The notes beneath the pieces are model-generated. The model did no database searches. It was not told the origin of the DNA and saw nothing but the letters and a program-made list of their open reading frames with translations. A stretch of 8,371 nt of DNA from Gammaproteobacteria bacterium. Its GTDB lineage: Bacteria > Pseudomonadota > Gammaproteobacteria > SZUA-140. The number at the start of each line of letters is the position of its first letter. The stretch's first letter is position 1. The DNA is taken from contig JALWQD010000377.1 in the NCBI GenBank assembly GCA_026994735.1, forward strand, positions 1 to 8,371, given 5' to 3'. Both the position numbers and the translations under genes were made by a program. Shown here in pieces: positions 5,815 through 8,371 of the stretch.

Positions 5815-7467
5815 CTATTTACCTTTCGCTGCCGCCTTTTCGATCTTGCGCGTGATATACCATTGCTGCATGATTGAAAGCGTACTGTTCGTCACCCAAT
5901 AGAGAACCAGACCGGCCGGGAAAAAAGCAAAAAACAGGGTAAAAATAAACGGCAGCGACATCAGCACCTTAGCCTGCACAGGATCCGGTGGTGGCGGATT
6001 GAGTTTTTGCTGAATAAACATTGTCATGCCCATCAAAACAGGCAATACATAGAAAGGATCCTTGGCCGAAAGATCATTGATCCAGAGAATAAAGCCCGCC
6101 TGACGCAATTCCACACTCTCGAGCAAAACCCAATACAGGGCAATAAAAACGGGAATCTGCACCAGAATCGGCAAACACCCCCCGAGAGGGTTGATCTTCT
6201 CTTTCTTATACAGCTCCATCATTGCCTGACTCATACGCTGACGGTCATCACCAAAACGCTCACGTAGAGCGGCGATTTTTGGAGTCATCGTTCGCATTCT
6301 GGCCATGGAACGATAACTGGTTTCAGAGAGCTTATAGAAGGCTAGTTTGATCAAAAAAGTCAGGATAATGATTGTCAGCCCCCAATTACTGACGAGGCTG
6401 TGAATATGTTTCATTAACCAGAAAATGGGCTGGGCAAGGATCGTCAGGATGCCGTAATCAACGGTTAAACGTAAACCTTCTGCAACCGTTTCCAGTCGTT
6501 CCTGCTCTTTCGGGCCGATATAGAGACGACTGTTGAAAATAGTTGTCTGCTGGGGCGCCACTTTATACTCAGGACCAATTTCACCGAGAATCTTTGGTCG
6601 GCCTTCAACCGCTTTACTGTAGTATTGTCCCGTTTCTGCAACTGGCGGGATCCAGGAAGCAAGAAAGTAATGCTGAATCATTGCCAGCCAGCCACCTTTA
6701 ACTGTGCGCTTCACCGCCTCGCTGTCCATATCATCAAAACTGACTTTTTCGTATTTTTCTTCCGGACTATAAAGCACACCACCGACATAAGCCGGATTGG
6801 TCAAACGATTCTTGTCCGGCTTGTTGCGCTGGAACTGTAAATATTGATGACCACTCCACGACTCGCTACCCTGATTACGCACTTCCTGAGCCAAAGAAAT
6901 GACATAACTGTCACGACGGAAGGTATAAACCTTGCGCACTTCGATGCCCGTATCGTCACGCCAATTGAGTTCCACTTGCAGACTCTCCTGACCAGGAAGC
7001 AATTCGTATCGTTTCTGTGCTGCCGTAAAGCGAGCATGATGGTCAGGCGCTGGATTGCGTGAGCGCAAACCACTCTGAGCAATAAACACTTCCAGCGGTG
7101 TGTCTTTCAACAGAACAAAGGGTTCATCAGGGTGATCAACCTTGAGTGGATAATGCGGCAAGGCAGCATAGCGAATATCCCCCCCGACGGTATCAATCTC
7201 GACCTTCAAAACATCGGTCAGCACAACGATACGTTCGCCCTTTTCAAGGATCTCTTCCTTTGCTGACGTGGCAATTTCAGACGTTGATGATACTGTCGCC
7301 GTTTTCTGCTCCGTTGCCAACGCCGGGACATCCGGACGATCATTGACTGCGGCGTCAATCGGCTGCTTTGCGGGGGCGGCCGGCTGCTGGCCTTCCTGCC
7401 AGGTCTGCCATGCCAGCAAGAGCCCAAAAGAAAGCACAAAAAAGATAATAATTCGCTGATTTTCCAT
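5815..7467 (-). CDS. yidC: Membrane protein insertase YidC
   Basis: 550-residue inner-membrane insertase that integrates membrane proteins alone or with SecYEG. The long Gram-negative form is seen: an N-terminal anchor (about 5–20), a low-complexity Ala/Pro/Gln linker, a periplasmic beta-domain (about 75–335), then five C-terminal helices in the conserved core (about 340–535). Core signatures include YRSMARMR (385–392), NPLGGCLPILVQIPVFIALY (426–445) and VELRQAGFILWINDLS (452–467). The residue aligned by eye with the groove Arg366 of E. coli is Lys374 in TFLIKLAFY, a conservative change. The tail is short and basic (KIEKAAAKGK), suited to ribosome contact. The ATG at 7467 has AGGAAAG ten bases upstream. 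A gap of 79 bases separates it from yidD; mnmE follows 16 bases after its stop. Confidence 0.98.
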   Translation of the reverse strand: MENQRIIIFFVLSFGLLLAWQTWQEGQQPAAPAKQPIDAAVNDRPDVPALATEQKTATVSSTSEIATSAKEEILEKGERIVVLTDVLKVEIDTVGGDIRYAALPHYPLKVDHPDEPFVLLKDTPLEVFIAQSGLRSRNPAPDHHARFTAAQKRYELLPGQESLQVELNWRDDTGIEVRKVYTFRRDSYVISLAQEVRNQGSESWSGHQYLQFQRNKPDKNRLTNPAYVGGVLYSPEEKYEKVSFDDMDSEAVKRTVKGGWLAMIQHYFLASWIPPVAETGQYYSKAVEGRPKILGEIGPEYKVAPQQTTIFNSRLYIGPKEQERLETVAEGLRLTVDYGILTILAQPIFWLMKHIHSLVSNWGLTIIILTFLIKLAFYKLSETSYRSMARMRTMTPKIAALRERFGDDRQRMSQAMMELYKKEKINPLGGCLPILVQIPVFIALYWVLLESVELRQAGFILWINDLSAKDPFYVLPVLMGMTMFIQQKLNPPPPDPVQAKVLMSLPFIFTLFFAFFPAGLVLYWVTNSTLSIMQQWYITRKIEKAAAKGK

Positions 7468-7546
7468 ACGTCTATAACTTTCCTGATATAGGGCAATGAA
7501 ACTGAAATTAGGTCACATTACCTTGAGGTGCATTTGGCTATGGCCG

Positions 7547-7798
7547 CTACCTCGGTTGACATTGACAAGCTTTGTCCTGGGCATTCTCTGGAACAGGGTC
7601 GAATCCCCCTTTATGCCAAGGGTGACAACGACTCAAACGACGTAACGCCAACCAACTCCCACGCAATGCACCGAATCGTCTGATCGAATCCTGGGCATAA
7701 CGGGAACAGCTGGGATAAAAACGACAATGTGAACCCAAATAGGGACTCAGCAATGTGCGATAGCATGCGAGAAAAAATACGAGAACACGCTGCATCAT
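7547..7798 (-). CDS. yidD: Membrane protein insertion efficiency factor YidD
   Basis: Small protein of 83 residues that sits at the inner membrane and assists YidC-dependent insertion. Family features: an N-terminal amphipathic/hydrophobic stretch RVLVFFLACYRTLLSPYLG, then CRFYPSCSRYAQDSI with the paired cysteines, GALRGSWLALRRLSRCHPW, and the hallmark HKGGFDPVP. The ATG at 7798 overlaps the rnpA stop by one base (TGATG), so translation is coupled; a second ATG follows immediately, and the TTG at 7801 is less likely. No ribosome-binding site is visible, which supports coupling. The tail after the family core (ENAQDKACQCQPR) is unremarkable apart from a Cys-Gln-Cys. Confidence 0.96.
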   Translation of the reverse strand: MMQRVLVFFLACYRTLLSPYLGSHCRFYPSCSRYAQDSIRRFGALRGSWLALRRLSRCHPWHKGGFDPVPENAQDKACQCQPR

Positions 7799-8187
7799 CA
7801 AAACAATGGTTCAGTCATCACGGCGCGAGAAATTGGCGGCAAGCGGGAGAGCAAACGACCAATTTCATGCTGAAGTCCCGAGCTATCGAGCTGAGAAACG
7901 GACGGGCGTGTAATAAAGACAATATCGACAGACATCAGATCGTTTTTTTGATGGCGAAATTTCTCCCTCAGGGCGCGCTTGACACGATTGCGATCGACGG
8001 CCCGTGGCAGGTTCTTTTTTGAGACAGCCATGCCTAAGCGAGGGCGGCCAGACTCATTGTTCCTGTACAGAACAGTAAAGTAGCGTCCAGCCAAACGCTC
8101 TGCCTTTGCAAAAACAAGCCGGTATTCTTTGGGTTTGAGCAAACGGAAGGGACGAGGAAAGCCGGCTTCCCGATTAAATTTGATCAT
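7798..8187 (-). CDS. rnpA: Ribonuclease P protein component
   Basis: 129-residue basic protein subunit of RNase P, which binds the RNA subunit and helps it cleave 5' leaders from pre-tRNAs. Visible features: FPRPFRLLKPKEYRLVF (10–26), the aromatic-rich central strand, and the conserved RNR motif in AVSKKNLPRAVDRNRVKRALRE (54–75; RNR at 66–68), which lies on the helix of the left-handed beta-alpha-beta crossover and binds RNA. The longest frame begins at a TTG (8205), but the ATG at 8187, preceded by AGAGC, gives an N-terminus closer to the family (MIKF…FPR) and is preferred. It lies 98 bases downstream of rpmH on the same strand, and its stop overlaps the yidD start. Confidence 0.96.
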   Translation of the reverse strand: MIKFNREAGFPRPFRLLKPKEYRLVFAKAERLAGRYFTVLYRNNESGRPRLGMAVSKKNLPRAVDRNRVKRALREKFRHQKNDLMSVDIVFITRPSVSQLDSSGLQHEIGRLLSRLPPISRAVMTEPLF

Positions 8188-8285
8188 AAAAGCTCTGCAC
8201 AACAATCAGCAGCCGCTGTGTCTTCACCAAAAAACACCCTTCACGCAGACGAGCGCGCCGCAAAAGCACCCATCTTCAGTATCAA

Positions 8286-8371
8286 TCAGGCAGTCAGGCG
8301 CTTACGGCCCTTGGCACGGCGACGGTTAATAACCGCCCGACCAGCGGCCGTCTTCATCCGGGCGCGAAATC
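8286..8371 (-). CDS. rpmH: Ribosomal protein L34 (bL34), N-terminus cut by window edge
   Basis: The last 27 residues and the TGA stop of the very basic large-subunit protein bL34 are visible: FRARMKTAAG, then RAVINRRRAKGRKRLTA. FRARM, the RRRAKGRKRL core and the position upstream of rnpA identify it with near certainty. The N-terminus (typically MKRTFQPS…) lies beyond the right edge. The next 98 bases before rnpA hold no clear terminator or promoter, so rpmH and rnpA are probably co-transcribed. In many Gammaproteobacteria dnaA and oriC lie just beyond rpmH. Confidence 0.97.
   Translation of the reverse strand, partial: FRARMKTAAGRAVINRRRAKGRKRLTA

Overview
The window reads as part of a gammaproteobacterial chromosome near the replication origin. 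The right half carries the conserved leftward block rpmH–rnpA–yidD–yidC–mnmE, which in many Gammaproteobacteria lies next to dnaA. YidC is the long Gram-negative form (550 residues, with a large periplasmic domain). There is no jag/khg gene between yidC and mnmE, which also fits Gammaproteobacteria. An outer-membrane barrel protein with a C-terminal Phe signal confirms a Gram-negative envelope. The sequence does not let me name a genus.

Layout from left to right. Bases 1–2923 (minus strand) hold a compact three-gene surface-glycan cassette, transcribed sulfotransferase → 12-TM flippase → family 2 glycosyltransferase. The last gene runs off the left edge. The genes are separated by 15 bases and then overlap by 7, so they are probably one operon. 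Bases 2924–3139 form a divergent regulatory region with a leftward promoter (perfect TATAAT) and a rightward promoter, and each has its own inverted repeat. Bases 3140–4213 (plus strand) hold a small outer-membrane beta-barrel protein and an OsmC-type peroxide reductase, separated by a 9-bp hairpin. Bases 4214–4454 are a convergent gap with a probable leftward terminator for the mnmE operon. Bases 4455–8371 (minus strand) are the housekeeping block, with rpmH cut by the right edge.

How the genes work together. The sulfotransferase has no membrane segment and should act in the cytoplasm. It sits directly before a lipid-linked-glycan flippase and a glycosyltransferase, so the cassette plausibly builds or decorates a glycan that is sulfated before export. 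The right-hand block serves translation and membrane biogenesis: ribosomal protein L34, the protein subunit of RNase P, the membrane-insertion factors YidD and YidC, and the tRNA-modifying GTPase MnmE.

Two genes cut by the window edges were read directly from the sequence: the glycosyltransferase (1–851) and rpmH (8286–8371). Several start codons were moved inward from the longest possible frame. I see no convincing evidence of a wholly new system. The most interesting points are the sulfotransferase–flippase–glycosyltransferase cassette and the paired palindromes in the divergent promoter region.
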